From contig CM030366.1 of the NCBI GenBank assembly GCA_017893485.1, positions 98,639,085 to 98,703,084 on the forward strand: 64,000 nt of DNA, given 5' to 3'. How positions within the stretch are numbered: the first letter of the stretch is position 1; each line of letters begins with the position of its first letter. The notes under the pieces are model-generated. The model was not told where the DNA came from and did not search any database. It was given only the letters and a program-made list of their open reading frames with translations. The position numbers and the translations under genes were made by a program. Shown here piece by piece: positions 21,489 through 32,310 of the stretch. This stretch comes from Hemerocallis citrina. Lineage: Eukaryota > Streptophyta > Magnoliopsida > Asparagales > Asphodelaceae.

Positions 21489-21844
21489 TTTTTCTCTCTC
21501 TATTTACTTAGAAATTTATATTTTCAGATTTCAGGTTTGTAAATTTTCAGATTTTGTTTGCATTTTTTTAGTACTCATATTACATTGAAAATAACAAATA
21601 TCTCATCCACATTTAAATTCCATCATTTTCCACACTCAAAGTTCTAAGAAGTTGGATTTTACACCCCCATTTATAACTATTTTTCAACATCTACTAATGG
21701 AAACATGGACTTTTATTTACAACTAATTATTGTTTTACTATTCAAACTTGAGTTACGTAATTATAGTTTTAATGTTTACAAGACTTTCATATACTGTATC
21801 ATTCTGAAGACGTGCCGTAGGCACGTACCCACGGGCAAATCTAG
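21297..21844 (+). mobile_element. Helitron A (main part)
   Basis: The 3' end has a 7-bp hairpin, ACGTGCC-GTA-GGCACGT (21810-21826), 14 bases before the terminal CTAG (21841-21844), followed by a host T. The 5' end, TTTATATAATTAAACACAAAG (21297 onward), aligns to TCTATATAATAAAACACAAAG of Helitron B, with the diagnostic TC changed to TT and preceded by a host A. The LINE inserted five bases inside the element, so the first few bases are duplicated at 3987-3991. No helicase or replication initiator protein is coded. Confidence 0.8.
21404..21492. repeat. Poly-C run and (TTTA)n microsatellite
   Basis: Eighteen consecutive C (21404-21421) and about fourteen TTTA units (21437-21492) lie within Helitron A. 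In Helitron B the same place holds (TC)n and (TA)n instead. Confidence 0.9.
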
Positions 21845-21980
21845 TTTATCTACCGCTCCTAATTCTTCCTTTGAACTTATCCCCTAATCTGATTTTAGGT
21901 AATTTCTATTTTTTTAAAGATTATTATTTGTAGACTTTTAGTTGTTTTTCCTACAAATTTCCAGGAATTACTTTAGCTTA
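21845..21980. other. Short flank between Helitron A and L1 LINE
   Basis: AT-rich sequence with no recognisable feature. Its right edge (TAGCTTA, 21974-21980) may be the target duplication of the L1 LINE. Confidence 0.5.
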
Positions 21981-22552
21981 TTTTTTTTGACTGGCAAAAG
22001 GTAGAATAATCCTACCTCGCAGAAAATATACATATATCAAAAGAAAGTAAGTGCTAGGACTATTACAAAATAGATTGTAGGAGGTTACTCGAGCATAGGG
22101 TGAAGCCAAGTTCGAGATGGCATGCCGTTGGATCGTAGAGAGGGTATTGGACTATTGTCGTATACCTCTACTAGGTCCAATGACATGATCTCATCTCCCT
22201 TTTCCACCCATACAAAGCTCGAAACAAAAAGAACCCACCTTCAGCCATAATAAAACATAAAGACAACCAGATAGAGTTTGAGAAGAGTACAAAACTGGAC
22301 TAAACACAGTCCCAAAAAATAGAAACCATAATCAGAGTAGAGCCATTCAGAGATTAAGGAGTGTTGCCGCCTACACTATAACCTCGAGCAGGCCTCATGA
22401 GGTCGCTATCTCCCGTGCCCCTGAGTTCCTCCATAATCTTTGCCTTCTTCCTGGATTCTCCACTGGAATCTAGTCAATATGAGAACCAAAATTTTGTATT
22501 AGTGATTAGCTTATCCAAAGGTGTATGCTTGCTGTAAATTTTTTTATCATTT

Positions 22553-22846
22553 CTAGCATTCCAAAGGCTCCAATAGACAGTTCGTGTAACCAAATGCCAT
22601 GAGTGTGTGAATTTGTGCTTGTTGTGATCGAAACACTAAGAGGTGAAACATGCCGAAATAGACTCTGGCAGATTTGTGATGCTGAAAGCTTGTGTGAAGT
22701 GCAACCATGTATGAGCAGCCACAGGGCACTAAAAAAATGTGGTAGGAGGTTTCAATCTGACATGCACAAGCAGTGCATGTCAGATCACCATCCCAACATC
22801 TAAAATGCAATCTGTCCTTGGAGTTAAGCTTTTCCCCGCTCAACAT
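22553..22846 (-). pseudogene. L1 ORF2 C-terminal zf-RVT-like region
   Basis: A 97-residue frame with CTACACQIETSYHIFLVPC, resembling the zinc-binding zf-RVT motif (C-x2-C...H-x3-5-C) that ends plant L1 ORF2 proteins. The upstream context MLSGEKLNSKDRLHFR fits the family pattern of LLTADNL followed by a basic stretch. It lies 3' of the RT with a frame-disrupted linker (22850-23620), as expected. The following 22000-22550 is the untranslated 3' region. Confidence 0.6.
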
Positions 22847-24682
22847 CCATATGAAAATTTTGCATTTGAGTGGTGCGCAGTTCTTCCAACAAGCAAGATA
22901 GAAGGGAAAGGTAAGGCCAGAAACACTATAGAAGCTATAGGCTGATTTGACAGAATAGCGCCAAGTGCGAGAGTGGTTCTAGAGAGCTTTATCAGGCTGC
23001 TGAGAGGGCTGGACATTAGAGATGGCCTGTATAAGGTGTCTCTTTTCCAACAGGGTGATGCTAGAAGAAGATGTGTGTAGACTAGGTCTCCAAGTCCAAT
23101 TGCCTTGAGCCAGTGTGCCCTGAGAACGAAGAGGGGCTTCTTTGTTCCATGCTGCTTCAAAGAGGGAAGGAAAAAGGGTGGCAATGCTTTGTCCCTCTAT
23201 CTATTTAGAGGTCCAGAACTTGAGCATAATCCCGTTACCAAGTTCCCAGGAGATCCCCTGGTCGAACTGTTCTTTAAGTTTGAACAAATTCTTCCAAAAG
23301 TCAGAGGCCTGGGCCTTGCAGATGAATTCACTAGAAGTGTTGTTGAAATATAGGGACTTGAGGGTTTGAGAACAAAGGGAGTTGTCAGTATAGAGTTTCC
23401 ACCACCACTTCATGAGAAGTGCGTTATTGAATTGTTGGAGGTCTAGGACTCCAAGGCCACCCTGTTTTTAGGCTGGCAGATACGCTTCCAACTGGTACAG
23501 GAGACCCCCGTAGCCTTGGTGTCTCCTCCAACCCAAAAGAATTGGCTCCTCATTTGATCGATCCTGGCAATCACCTACTGAGGCAGCTTGAAGAAAGAGG
23601 CAAAATAAGTTGGGAGGGTGCTAAGAACAGAGTTGATCAGAATGAGTCAACCCCCCTAGATAAAAGACGGCCTTTCCATGTGGACAATCTCCTCTCAATT
23701 TTAAGAAGCAAAGGTTGCCAGTCTCGTTTCTTGAGCCTCCCCTTTGCGAGGGCATTCCGAGATACTTGGTTGGCAGGGTATCTTGATTGCAACCTAAGAT
23801 GTGCAAAAAAGCATTTAGCTTAGCCTGAGAGTGTCCAAAATATGTGATAGAGGATTTGGAGAGGTTGATGTGTAGTCCAGAGACATTCGCAAAGAGGTGC
23901 AGGAGTACTTTCAGGTGGAGAACTTCTTGCTCGTCTCCTTTGCAGAAAATAAGAGTGTCGTCGGCAAACTGTAATATGGAGAGATGGGCTAGGGACCCCC
24001 GTAAGCTGAGTTGGGAAAAGGTGCCATTATCTCTGCCAACACGCAACATTTGCGCGAGCACATCAACAGCAAGTATGAAAAGCATTGGAGATAGAGGGTC
24101 ACCTTGCTTGAGTCCCCTCTTAGAGCCGATGGTCCTGCCCCCCATACCATTGACCAAAACATTGGATTTAGTGGAGTGCAATATTGCTTTGATCCAGAAA
24201 CACCAACGAGGGCCTAAGCCTCTCGCAAAAAGCAGTTGCTCTAAGAAATCCCAGCTAAGAGTATCAAAAGCCTTGCGAAAATCAATTTTTAGCATAAGCG
24301 AATCAGATTTCTTAGAACAACATAAGTTGATTGCTTCGTGCGCCACTAGAAAACAATCCACCGTAGATTTTCCCTTGAGAAAGGCGCTTTGAGAAGATGA
24401 TACAAGAGTGTGCAGCATAGGGCTTAACCTGTTGGCCAGAATCTTGGTGAAAATTTTCATGGAGCAGTTGAGCTAGCTAATTGGACGATAGTCAGAAACA
24501 GAGGAGGCTCCTTTACATTTAGGGATGAGCACAATGGTAGAGTAGTTCAGTCTATCGATGTCAGCTTCCCCATTTTGGATTGCCAGAAGCATATTACATA
24601 AGTCATCTTGGATAGTCTCCCAATCCTGTTGATAGAAATGCATAGAGAATCCATCGGGGCCTGGAGATTTGTCTCCGTTCAT
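22847..24682 (-). pseudogene. L1 ORF2 reverse transcriptase
   Basis: Frames at 24473-24682 and 23621-24460 share one phase. They contain NGDKSPGPDGFSMHFYQ, STIVLIPKCKGASSVSDYRP, an in-frame TAG at 24473-24475, then MKIFTKILANRLSPMLH, KIDFRKAFDTLSWDFL, KRGLKQGDPLSPMLFILA and the catalytic QFADDTLIF. These are the successive RT blocks of plant L1 elements. C-terminal of KYLGMPSQRG the frame shifts. The linker to the zinc-binding end (22850-23620) reads only in pieces. The enzyme would be dead because of the stop and the frameshifts. Confidence 0.88.
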
Positions 24683-26030
24683 GCTGAAGATTGCTCTCTT
24701 GATTTTGTCCTTACTGAAATCTTCATTAATTACAGAAAGGTCAGACGTTGATGGGGGGATATAGAGATGCCCAATCTACTCTAAAGTCTGACTCAGAGCT
24801 AGTGCCACAGATACTTGGAAATGTGACTCAAAACATGATCTAATTGCAGACTGATCTGTGATGAGGTCTCCATTGTGAAGAAGTGAAAAAATGAAATTCT
24901 TACGTCGCCTCCCGTTAGCCATAGAGTGGAAGAACTTTGTGTTTGCATCACCCTCTTTGATCCAAGTGATACGAGATCTCTGCCTCTAGTAAGTGATCTT
25001 AGTTTGGATCAGTTGATGATATTCAGTACGGGCAACAGAGAGTTCAGCAGATTGGGCGGAGTTTAGAGTTTGTGAGTCAGCTATAATGTCAAGATTGTGG
25101 ATAGCTTGGAGTAGGGACTCCTTGCACTTGGGAATGTGGCCGAAGACCATGTTTCTCCACCTTATGATCCTTCTCTTTAAGAGGATAAGTTTCTTAGCAA
25201 AGATATCAACTTTGGATCCAGCACAGTTGAAACTAGTCCACCAACTAATAATGTTGTGGTTAAAATCCTTATGAGAAGCCCATGCTTTTTCGAATTTGAA
25301 GTAGTGGATTTTGTTCTGTATCGCTTGGGAGTCGAGGATAATAGGGCAGTGATCTGATGCAATGCGGGGTAAGGAGTGCTAGACACAAGAAGGGAAAGAC
25401 TGATCAAAGTGGCTTGAGATAAGGAATCTGTCTAAGCGAGCAAAAGAAGGATTCTGTCTAAGGTTGGACCAGGTGTACTTCCTCCATGCAAGCGGAAGAT
25501 CAATGAGCTGCAATTGTTGGATCCAGCTACGAAGGTTCTTCATGTCTCTGCTAGAACTGGAGCCTCTATTCCTTTCTTGATTTGAGATAGTCGCATTGAA
25601 ATCCCCACAGACGACCCATGCATCACAGAGTAGCCTTCTTTGCTGCACAATTTCATGGAAGCAGAGGTCTCTATCATCAAGCTCAAAAGGTGCGTAAACG
25701 AAGGTGAGGGACCATTCCAACCCTGATGATTTAGTGCGGAAAGAGAGGGAGATAGAGAAAATATCAATAGCACAGTACAGGCAGTCAAGGACGTTATCAT
25801 TCCATCCAACAAGAATACCGCCGCGACTATCAATGGCATCAAGGGTTCTCCATTTGTTGATAGAATTGCCTCCGATAGAAGTGAGTTTTCATGGGGAGGG
25901 CTTGGATAGCTTGGATTCTTGGAGGCATGCTACAGTGATTTGGGCGTTCCGAAGTCCATCTTTGATTAGGGCACACTTATAGGGGTTGCCTAACCCCCGA
26001 ATATTCCAACTTCCTATCTTCAATGAAAAT
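24683..26030 (-). pseudogene. L1 ORF2 endonuclease and linker
   Basis: The region starts near 26015 with KIGSWNIRGLGNPYKC, the first block of the apurinic-type endonuclease, then VACLQESKLS (catalytic Glu), DAIDSRGGILVGWN, WSLTFVYAPFE and VVCGDFNATISNQERN. It continues with LDRFLISSHFD to about 25379. A TGA follows PSP near 25888 and a frameshift lies near 25700. The stretch 24700-25380 is the linker to RT and reads in fragments. This nuclease nicks target DNA to prime reverse transcription in the family. Confidence 0.82.
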
Positions 26031-26079
26031 GAAAAACACAACAAGCGCGAAAGCAAGCAAGGTGCAACATACTCAGGTA

Positions 26080-26847
26080 CTAGTTGAGCTGTTGCTGTTG
26101 ATCGGGGAGATCAACTGCAACCTCTGCAACCTGCTTGAGCTTGACGATTGAGTGTGGCCCAGTAGCCTCCACTCCAACAGATTCCGCAACTTCGATAATA
26201 TCTTCATTAGAAAGCAAAGCGAATGGATTGCAGCATGCATAGTTAATAGAATGCTTGGAGGAGGATGTACTTGCCGATTTACGGAGGGAGACAGCCTTGG
26301 TAGAGGAGCAAAGATGCTGCAGGAATGGTCTTGATGAGGAAAATTTGGTGGCGGATCTGCTGCACTTGCGGTGCTTGCTAGCTTCTTGTTCAAATCCTGG
26401 GGGTACAGAGCCTGTGGAAGAGGTGAAGACATTCAGGAGATGCCTAGGAATGAGGGATTTGGTTCTGAAGCTTGAGGCTCTAGCTCCTATGGCACCAGAG
26501 CTGAATTGGAAATTCTTAGAGGCCTCCAGCTTGGAGACGTGCTTGGAGACCTCCGCCTCAAGTACAGATTCCACTGCCGATTTGATTTGAATGAATAAGG
26601 ATTGGGGTATATTGACCGTCTTGCCTTTCCACTCCATTTGACACATCTCTTCTTCAGGTGCAATATCATGTGAGCTGGCAGAGCTGTCGGGATGGGTTTG
26701 AGACGCCTCAGTAGAAATATCCAGATTGCCCTTGGGGGAGTCAGATTCGATCTCAATGATAGGGGGAGCAGGATTTGCCTCGACTATTGCCACTAATTGC
26801 TGTGGGGGAGGGACCACTTTTGGAACCTTCCTACTAGAATCTGCCAT
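26080..26847 (-). pseudogene. L1 ORF1 C-terminal region
   Basis: A 255-residue frame rich in Ser, Pro and Glu without a recognisable fold. It has VESVLEAEVSKHVSKLEASK (short helical stretch) and a low-complexity tail. It follows the DUF4283 frame with a frameshift near 26840 and ends about 60 bases before the ORF2 start. In plant L1 ORF1 proteins this is the variable C-terminal extension. No function can be assigned. Confidence 0.6.
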
Positions 26848-27628
26848 GCCTGATATATATATTCAAAAATTGGTTAGCAAAAAGGGAAAGATTCTTTGGG
26901 GGCTGTGACTGCGCCGCAAATTCCTTAACTGTGCTAACTGTCTTCTTGATTTTTGCCTTTCCTTTATTGTCTCCGATAAACCCTTTATCACCTAGCAAAA
27001 TTTGTGGGGGGTTTGCAAACGCCTGCTGAACCGGCGGCGCTTCCCTCTGGCGCCAGAAGCTTGTGGAAGAGGCAGTGTTTTGGGAAAATAGACGTACCTT
27101 GCCGCTAGCAACATCTGCGGAGGGGATTGGGTTGCCGTAAATAGGCACAGGTACCTCATGAACTTGCAGTTCCTTAGTCCAAGGCACTTGATAATGAATG
27201 AGGAGATCCTTTGGGATTAGGCCAACCTCATCAACTTCAATCAAAATGAGGGCTTGATCACGAGAGGTCGCTGCTTTCATGTCTCCACTCATGGTGACAT
27301 ACTTACCGAAGGGTTGAACAATCTGCTCGATGGAGTTTTGATTCCACATATGAAAAGGCAGCAGGGGAACATTGATCCAGACGAAGCATGACTTTGGCTT
27401 CATTTTAGCTCCAAAATCCATCGACCAAGGGAAAAAGGTCGCATTAAAGCCTGAGAACTGGAAAATACCATCTGCGATAGCCCTTTTGGCATCTTCTTCT
27501 GAAGGGAATTGGACGTGGAAAACCCCATTGCAGACCCTTTTTACCTCCCACCATCCACCCTGTCTCCTCCAGGCGAAGTTTAGAGCACTTTCTACCATTG
27601 CGGCATCTGGGTTGGAGCGGGGGTTCAT
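26834..27628 (-). pseudogene. L1 ORF1 DUF4283 domain
   Basis: A 264-residue frame with the plant L1 DUF4283 pattern: VCNGVFHVQFPSEEDAKRAI, FNATFFPWSMDFG, SCFVWINVPLLPFHMWNQ, then IEQIVQPFGKYVTMS. DUF4283 is thought to act as the RNA-binding, RRM-like part of ORF1p. The frame is offset by a frameshift (about 27620) from the zinc-knuckle frame upstream. The C-terminal part is lysine-rich. Confidence 0.8.
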
Positions 27629-28145
27629 CAGGTGTAAGAAAGCGCTTGCATGCAGCGCTGGGAAGGGCCGAAGCTATCTCTGAGTTATGGGCAAGCTCAA
27701 TGGCCATGGACTCCCTCCTGTTGAAGATCGGACAGTCTCTGACGCGATGGCCAACCTTTCGACAGTTGAAGCAATGTATACCGCTCTTTCTGCAGTCTGC
27801 CGCCAGGTGGTCCATGTCTCTGCACCGCATGCACCGAGTCTCCATCTTGCTACGACGATTTCCTTGTTGGGTCTTGAGGCGGCGAGAGTAGAAGCGATTT
27901 GAGGGGAAGAAGGATTTGGGAAGGGGAAGGGGATTTTTTGGGTTTTTTGGTAGGGAAGTGAAAGGGGCGGGATGGATAGGGTTTGGGCGTTGGGAACGAG
28001 GAGGGTAATGATGAGGGGAAGGAGCCATTAGTACCCGAGCATAAGATCTGCTCTTGTTCCAAGACAGCCATGCTCTCTCTTCTCTCCTCTCTCCTCTCTC
28101 TTCTCTCATTTTTGCGATTGTCAAACTCCAATTTTTCCTATGCAT
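27444..28145 (-). pseudogene. L1 ORF1 N-terminus with two zinc knuckles
   Basis: The frame contains a basic, proline-rich N-terminus (PRSQRPNPIHPAPFTSLP). Two CCHC knuckles follow: CMRCRDMDHLAADC (C-x2-C-x4-H-x4-C) and CFNCRKVGHRVRDC. Reading past about 27620 is out of frame and shadows the DUF4283 segment. A plausible start is the Met of MAPSPHHYPP or one further upstream. Knuckles before DUF4283 occur in several plant L1 families, so the order is not by itself odd. Confidence 0.78.
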
Positions 28146-28224
28146 GAAGAAAAGTGAAAATCATTTTGACCAATTTCTGCGGATAATTTATCAGGGTTTA
28201 GTGTTGATCTGATTATCTAGCTTA

Positions 28225-28730
28225 TTGTCATTTCGATTCTTCAATTTTCTACGGCTTCATGGAACAGTTTTATGAAATCATGCTAGGTCTCCATAAAAAG
28301 AATTGCAAATTGCAAGAAATAAATCCCCATAAAATGCAGTCGCCACTAGCTATGAGTAACAGGGTTATAATGATCAAGGAAGACACTGACTATGTTGTCT
28401 ATAATTTAGGACGATAACTTTTGCTGTTTCGTGTAGTTAGATACTATTTTGTACGTTTCCGAAATGTTCTTGACATGGAATTTGGCTTGTAGCGAAATGA
28501 ACACACACAGGAAAAAAAAGAATCAGTCAATATACTTGCGAAGATCTTGTTTCATCCAATAGTTATTCCATACCATTTAATTGCTATATGTTGCTGCTTA
28601 TTTTGGTGTGGGAGCAAACAAATAATAAGTTTATATTTGATGAAAACTAATAAAGATCTAACCTTTTGGTCGTGCCGTAAAAAAGTAGTTAGAGCTCATG
28701 TGAGTAGATTTGGATCATTGTTTGAAAATT
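28225..28730. other. No gene recognised
   Basis: AT-rich sequence flanking the L1 LINE. The 83-residue frame at 28547-28798 has no recognisable domain and overlaps the LTR-like fragment, so I do not call it. Confidence 0.5.
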
Positions 28731-28734
28731 GTGA

Positions 28735-29010
28735 TCTGAATCTGACGGTTGAGAACGCAACCGATGGACCTGCAAAAAGTATGAAACATCGGGGATGACC
28801 CCGACGACAGACCCTCTGACGTTCATGTCAGAACTAGCAAGAGAAAAAGAGAGTTTGAGAGAGAAATTAAAAATTTATCGATTACCTTCTGACTGAGGAG
28901 GAGAGATGGTATTGATAGGTCTGATAAATAGTTTAGGAGATTGATATGGATTCTTTAGATTAACATAAATTTTTTATCGCTCGTCATATCTTTTCCTTAA
29001 GAGATAAGAC
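28735..29010 (-). mobile_element. Gypsy-type LTR fragment
   Basis: The minus strand reads CTGACATGAACGTCAGAGGG, followed by GTCATCCCCGATGTTTCATA and CTTTTTGCAGGT, the leader motif also seen at 582-640 and near 52.0 kb. Upstream (28900-28940) there is a TATA-like CTATTTATCAGACC. The boundaries and the rest of the element are missing. Confidence 0.5.
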
Positions 29011-29455
29011 TCTATTGTCTGAGGATAAGAGATTTGACTTACAGCCCTTCATGGGCTGGGTGTCTCTCCTAGTGGGCCTAATCTATCACTTTTAATATGC
29101 TTGAAAGCAGCCCATGTTCTTGTAGATTTGCCTGAAGAAGGTCCAGATCTATTAAAAATGCTCATTATGATTAATCTGCATGTAAAAGCTTTAGGATCTG
29201 TGCTGGAATCATACTGCCCTGATTTGCTATGATTTTTACCATTATCACTATATAATATGAGTATAAATTAAACTAAATTCTAGGATTAATGAACATAATC
29301 TATATAATAAAACACAAAGAAAGCTATCAAGTGACTCTCCTCAATCCCCCAAAATCAAAGGCCCAGATCTAACCTCACAAAACACATTTTTCCCCTCAAA
29401 AGTTTCTCCCCAAAACTCAAATTCAAATTTCCCAAAATAACTCTTTTATTTATTT

Positions 29456-29587
<132 letters not shown>

Positions 29588-29589
29588 GG

Positions 29590-30150
29590 TTAGAAAATGC
29601 ATAAATGCATATAGCATTTTCTCTGTTTGCTGCAGTCGTCGAATGATATTTTTTAGCAATTTAAGATAAAATAATAAAAATCCCCTATCAAGACAGAGTT
29701 TGAAGTTGCGTCGGAGGAATTTAATAATTTTTTAATAGGTAGACTGAACTTCACTTTGCGTCCCACGATTTTAAAGAATTTTTTATAATTTTTTTTATTA
29801 ATTAAAAACATTATTTAAGTATTAAAAAAAAAGGGTCGGGCCCCTCCTTGGACGGAACTTCACCTTGCGTCCAAGGAGTGGCCAGATTGTGCAATCAGTT
29901 TAAATTCAATTTTTTAAATTAAAAGACGTCGGACGCAAAGTCAAGTTGCGTCTGACGAATTAAAAAAATATTCTTTTCGTGGGATGCAAAGTTAAGTTGC
30001 GTCATGTATAATATGCATTTCTCTCAAATTCCCCTCTCATATATAGCAATCTATTGTCGCTATTTATGCATAAAATGCATAAATAGCAAACGACTGCAGC
30101 TGGTCGTTTGTCATAACATACATAAAATACATAAATAGCACACAACGTTG
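29590..30150. mobile_element. Fold-back-like insert in Helitron B
   Basis: The segment is absent from Helitron A. Near the ends are inverted words, GCTGCAGTCGT (about 29630) and its complement ACGACTGCAGC (about 30090), plus TGCATAAATGCAT palindromes. Inside are at least five copies of TTGCGTC or its complement GACGCAA, such as TTGCGTCCAAGG and GTCGGACGCAAAG, spaced 50-100 bases apart. Only AT-rich spacers lie between. No coding sequence is seen. It could be a nested MITE or captured DNA. Confidence 0.5.
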
Positions 30151-30307
30151 ATGCTCTTATGGAAACATGGTTTTTTATTTACAACTAATTCTTGTCATAC
30201 TATTCAAACTTGAGATAAATAATTGTTGATTTACTGTTTACAAGGCTTTTCATATAATGTATCGTTCTGAAGACGTGCCGTAGGCACATGCCCACGGACA
30301 AATCTAG

Positions 30308-31711
30308 TCATTCAACAAATTATGTGATACCTTGTAAAGGAGGATACTAGGAGGATCATAAATTCATTTGGAATTGGGCTTTTGACTTTGGGTTAAATTC
30401 GCACTATTTGGAGGTGGGCCTTTAATCAGCCCAACAAGAGCCGGTAAAAGCATTGACATGGGAAATAGTAGTAGTAAAAAGACATAATAAGACGGAAGAA
30501 GGGTAAGCTGGTAAATGTACGAACATTCCAAACGCAGCAACCTCGCTGGTTACCGGTGCGTGTCGGCGCGTTGAACGGTGAAAATTAAACCAAGAGGGGA
30601 GTAGCGGGTGTTTCGATCCTTAAAGAGCACTCCACCATACTTTACTTGATACTCAAGTGGCGAGAGACACGAGGGCGAGTGACCCGACTCCCCAACTGTG
30701 ACATTTACGTCATCTGCACGTGTTTGAATTCCGATGCTACAGGACCCAAGCAACGGCTTCAAATGCGTTTTCTACGTTATGGGCCTCAAATGCGGCTTCA
30801 AATGCTTTTTGTTTGACCATTTAGAACCAACTCCCTCAGAAATTTTAGAGAATTGTTTCATGCAAAACATATGATTATTAGAAGGCAAATTTGAAATTTT
30901 GAACCAGTAATTGCTAGCAAAGATATGTTTTCAAGTTTGAACTATTTATCTCATAATTGAAAGTAGTCTACTTCTCGTCGTGTCTGATAAGTTTATCTAA
31001 GACAAGAATGAAATTCCTAACATATCTGTTTGCATCTGTACATCATAGGTCAGGACGCGTTTTGCCTATTAGGGGATGGTACTTATACAACTTTGTTTTG
31101 ATTCATTATATACTCGTCAATATGTACTAAAACAACGACAAATCAAAGCGCATGTTGGATAGACAGCCCTAGAACTTTGAGAATTATAAGTGTTATATAT
31201 CAGTCAAACACATCAATTTGGATATACCATGTTTGTTTAGGCTTACATTTTCCATCAACTTATTTCATTAGCTTGAGAGTAGAATTTTGCTCAGATTTGA
31301 TTTTGGTGCTTTGAACATTCCTAGCTGGCTTTAGTTTATCTAATCGTTGGCTTGTTTTTAGTTTAAGCTATAAAAGATGATCTTACTTCAAGAAGACGAT
31401 TATGGTTTGATCTTTGATTACCTAATTATTTGGTCTTCCATGTAGGCCTAGTTCAAATACAAATACTACATATAGGAACACACTTTTTTGGGGATAAATG
31501 CAACCAATCTTAAAGTTTTGCTTCAAGTACAAGGGACCATATGGATACCCAAAACGCAGTATCTTCACTGTCTTAGAAGGATAGAGCACTACTGTTAGAT
31601 TCCGAGAATATATGGAGATTAAAAATGTGTTTATTACTGAGGCATTGAATCAAATATACATGCAAGTACAAAGAAAATGAGAATGAGTTCTACTCAATAC
31701 TAAATAACATG
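30308..31711. other. No gene recognised
   Basis: AT-rich DNA with one GC-richer patch (30540-30740). The 70-residue minus-strand frame at 30550-30762 has no recognisable domain and is not called. It could be unique host intergenic sequence. Confidence 0.5.
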
Positions 31712-31794
31712 CTATTTAGTGGAATGACCCACTTTTTGATTTTATTTAGTCAAATGACCTAGTTTGAAAACTATTTAGCTAAATGACCTAGTTA
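31712..31794 (+). repeat. Left inverted arm of the pararetroviral block
   Basis: Two tandem versions of a ~32-base motif: GACCCACTTTTTGATTTTAT then TTAGTCAAATGACCTAG, repeated as CTATTTAGCTAAATGACC. The reverse complement of 51035-51110 aligns along its length at roughly three-quarters identity. No duplicated target is evident outside it. Confidence 0.6.
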
Positions 31795-31995
31795 CTATTT
31801 GAATTTTTATAGTATACTTCCTATAGTAATTTCTATAGGATGTGTGGCCTTTCTTTCAATTCTAAAAGTTTTTGGGTTTTAGGATAATTTCTATTTTTAT
31901 TATTTAATTTTTGTTTTCTATTCTATAGCTTATGAATTAGTAATTAATTTAAAGAAAATTACAAAAATTATGTAAAAATTGCTTACTTAACCTTG

Positions 31996-32007
31996 GCTTT
32001 GATATCA
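31996..32007 (-). other. Primer-binding-site-like motif
   Basis: The minus strand reads TGATATCAAAGC, differing from the Met-tRNA complement TGGTATCAGAGC at two positions (both G to A). Caulimoviridae prime on this tRNA. In a linear copy of a circular genome the site can fall downstream of the last ORF, as it does here. Confidence 0.45.
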
Positions 32008-32149
32008 ATTGCGGGGGCGAAGCGTGTAATCACTTGAAGACCTAAAAATCAAAAGGAAGAGAGTATCAAAAACTTTAAAATTCTAAAGATGATAGTTTGG
32101 TGTAAAATAATATTCGTCGAAATAATGGATATTGACTATTCTGAAAAAG

Positions 32150-32310
32150 TCCTAAGGAATGTCAGGAATATCGTCTTCAAGTTCTCTCATATATTCTGAT
32201 TCTGTCTCATATCCTTCACTATTACTATCATATGGGGGTTCTTCGAGTTCTTTCATATGTGTATTTTCTCCTTCATTTTATTCATTTTCTTCTAGAAATT
32301 GTCTATATAC
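32150..32310 (-). pseudogene. Acidic coding trace in pararetroviral block
   Basis: The minus-strand translation gives an acidic, tyrosine-containing peptide (EEPPYDSNSEGYETESEYMR) with no family I recognise. It lies 950 bases downstream of the second ORF and may be a C-terminal remnant or a separate small ORF. It is open for only about 50 codons. Confidence 0.35.

Larger units (their letters stand above)
21981..28217 (-). mobile_element. L1-type LINE, decayed, near full length
   Basis: About 6.2 kb on the minus strand. A short poly-A tail (T8 on plus, 21981-21988) marks the 3' end. ORF1 carries two zinc knuckles and a DUF4283 domain. ORF2 carries an endonuclease, RT and a zf-RVT-like C-terminus. 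The word TAGCTTA occurs at both edges (21974-21980 and 28218-28224) and may be the target duplication, but at 7 bp it is short and tentative. Multiple frameshifts and stops mean it is not active. The 5' boundary is uncertain between 28146 and 28217. Confidence 0.85.

Noticed and set aside
27640..28145. Zinc knuckles placed before DUF4283 in L1 ORF1 as a novelty
   Set aside because: This order occurs in known plant L1 families, so it was not listed as a finding.
28547..28798. 83-residue plus-strand frame
   Set aside because: Overlaps the LTR leader fragment on the other strand; no domain.
30550..30762. 70-residue minus-strand frame in a GC-richer patch
   Set aside because: No recognisable domain, no splice or promoter context; it could be chance.
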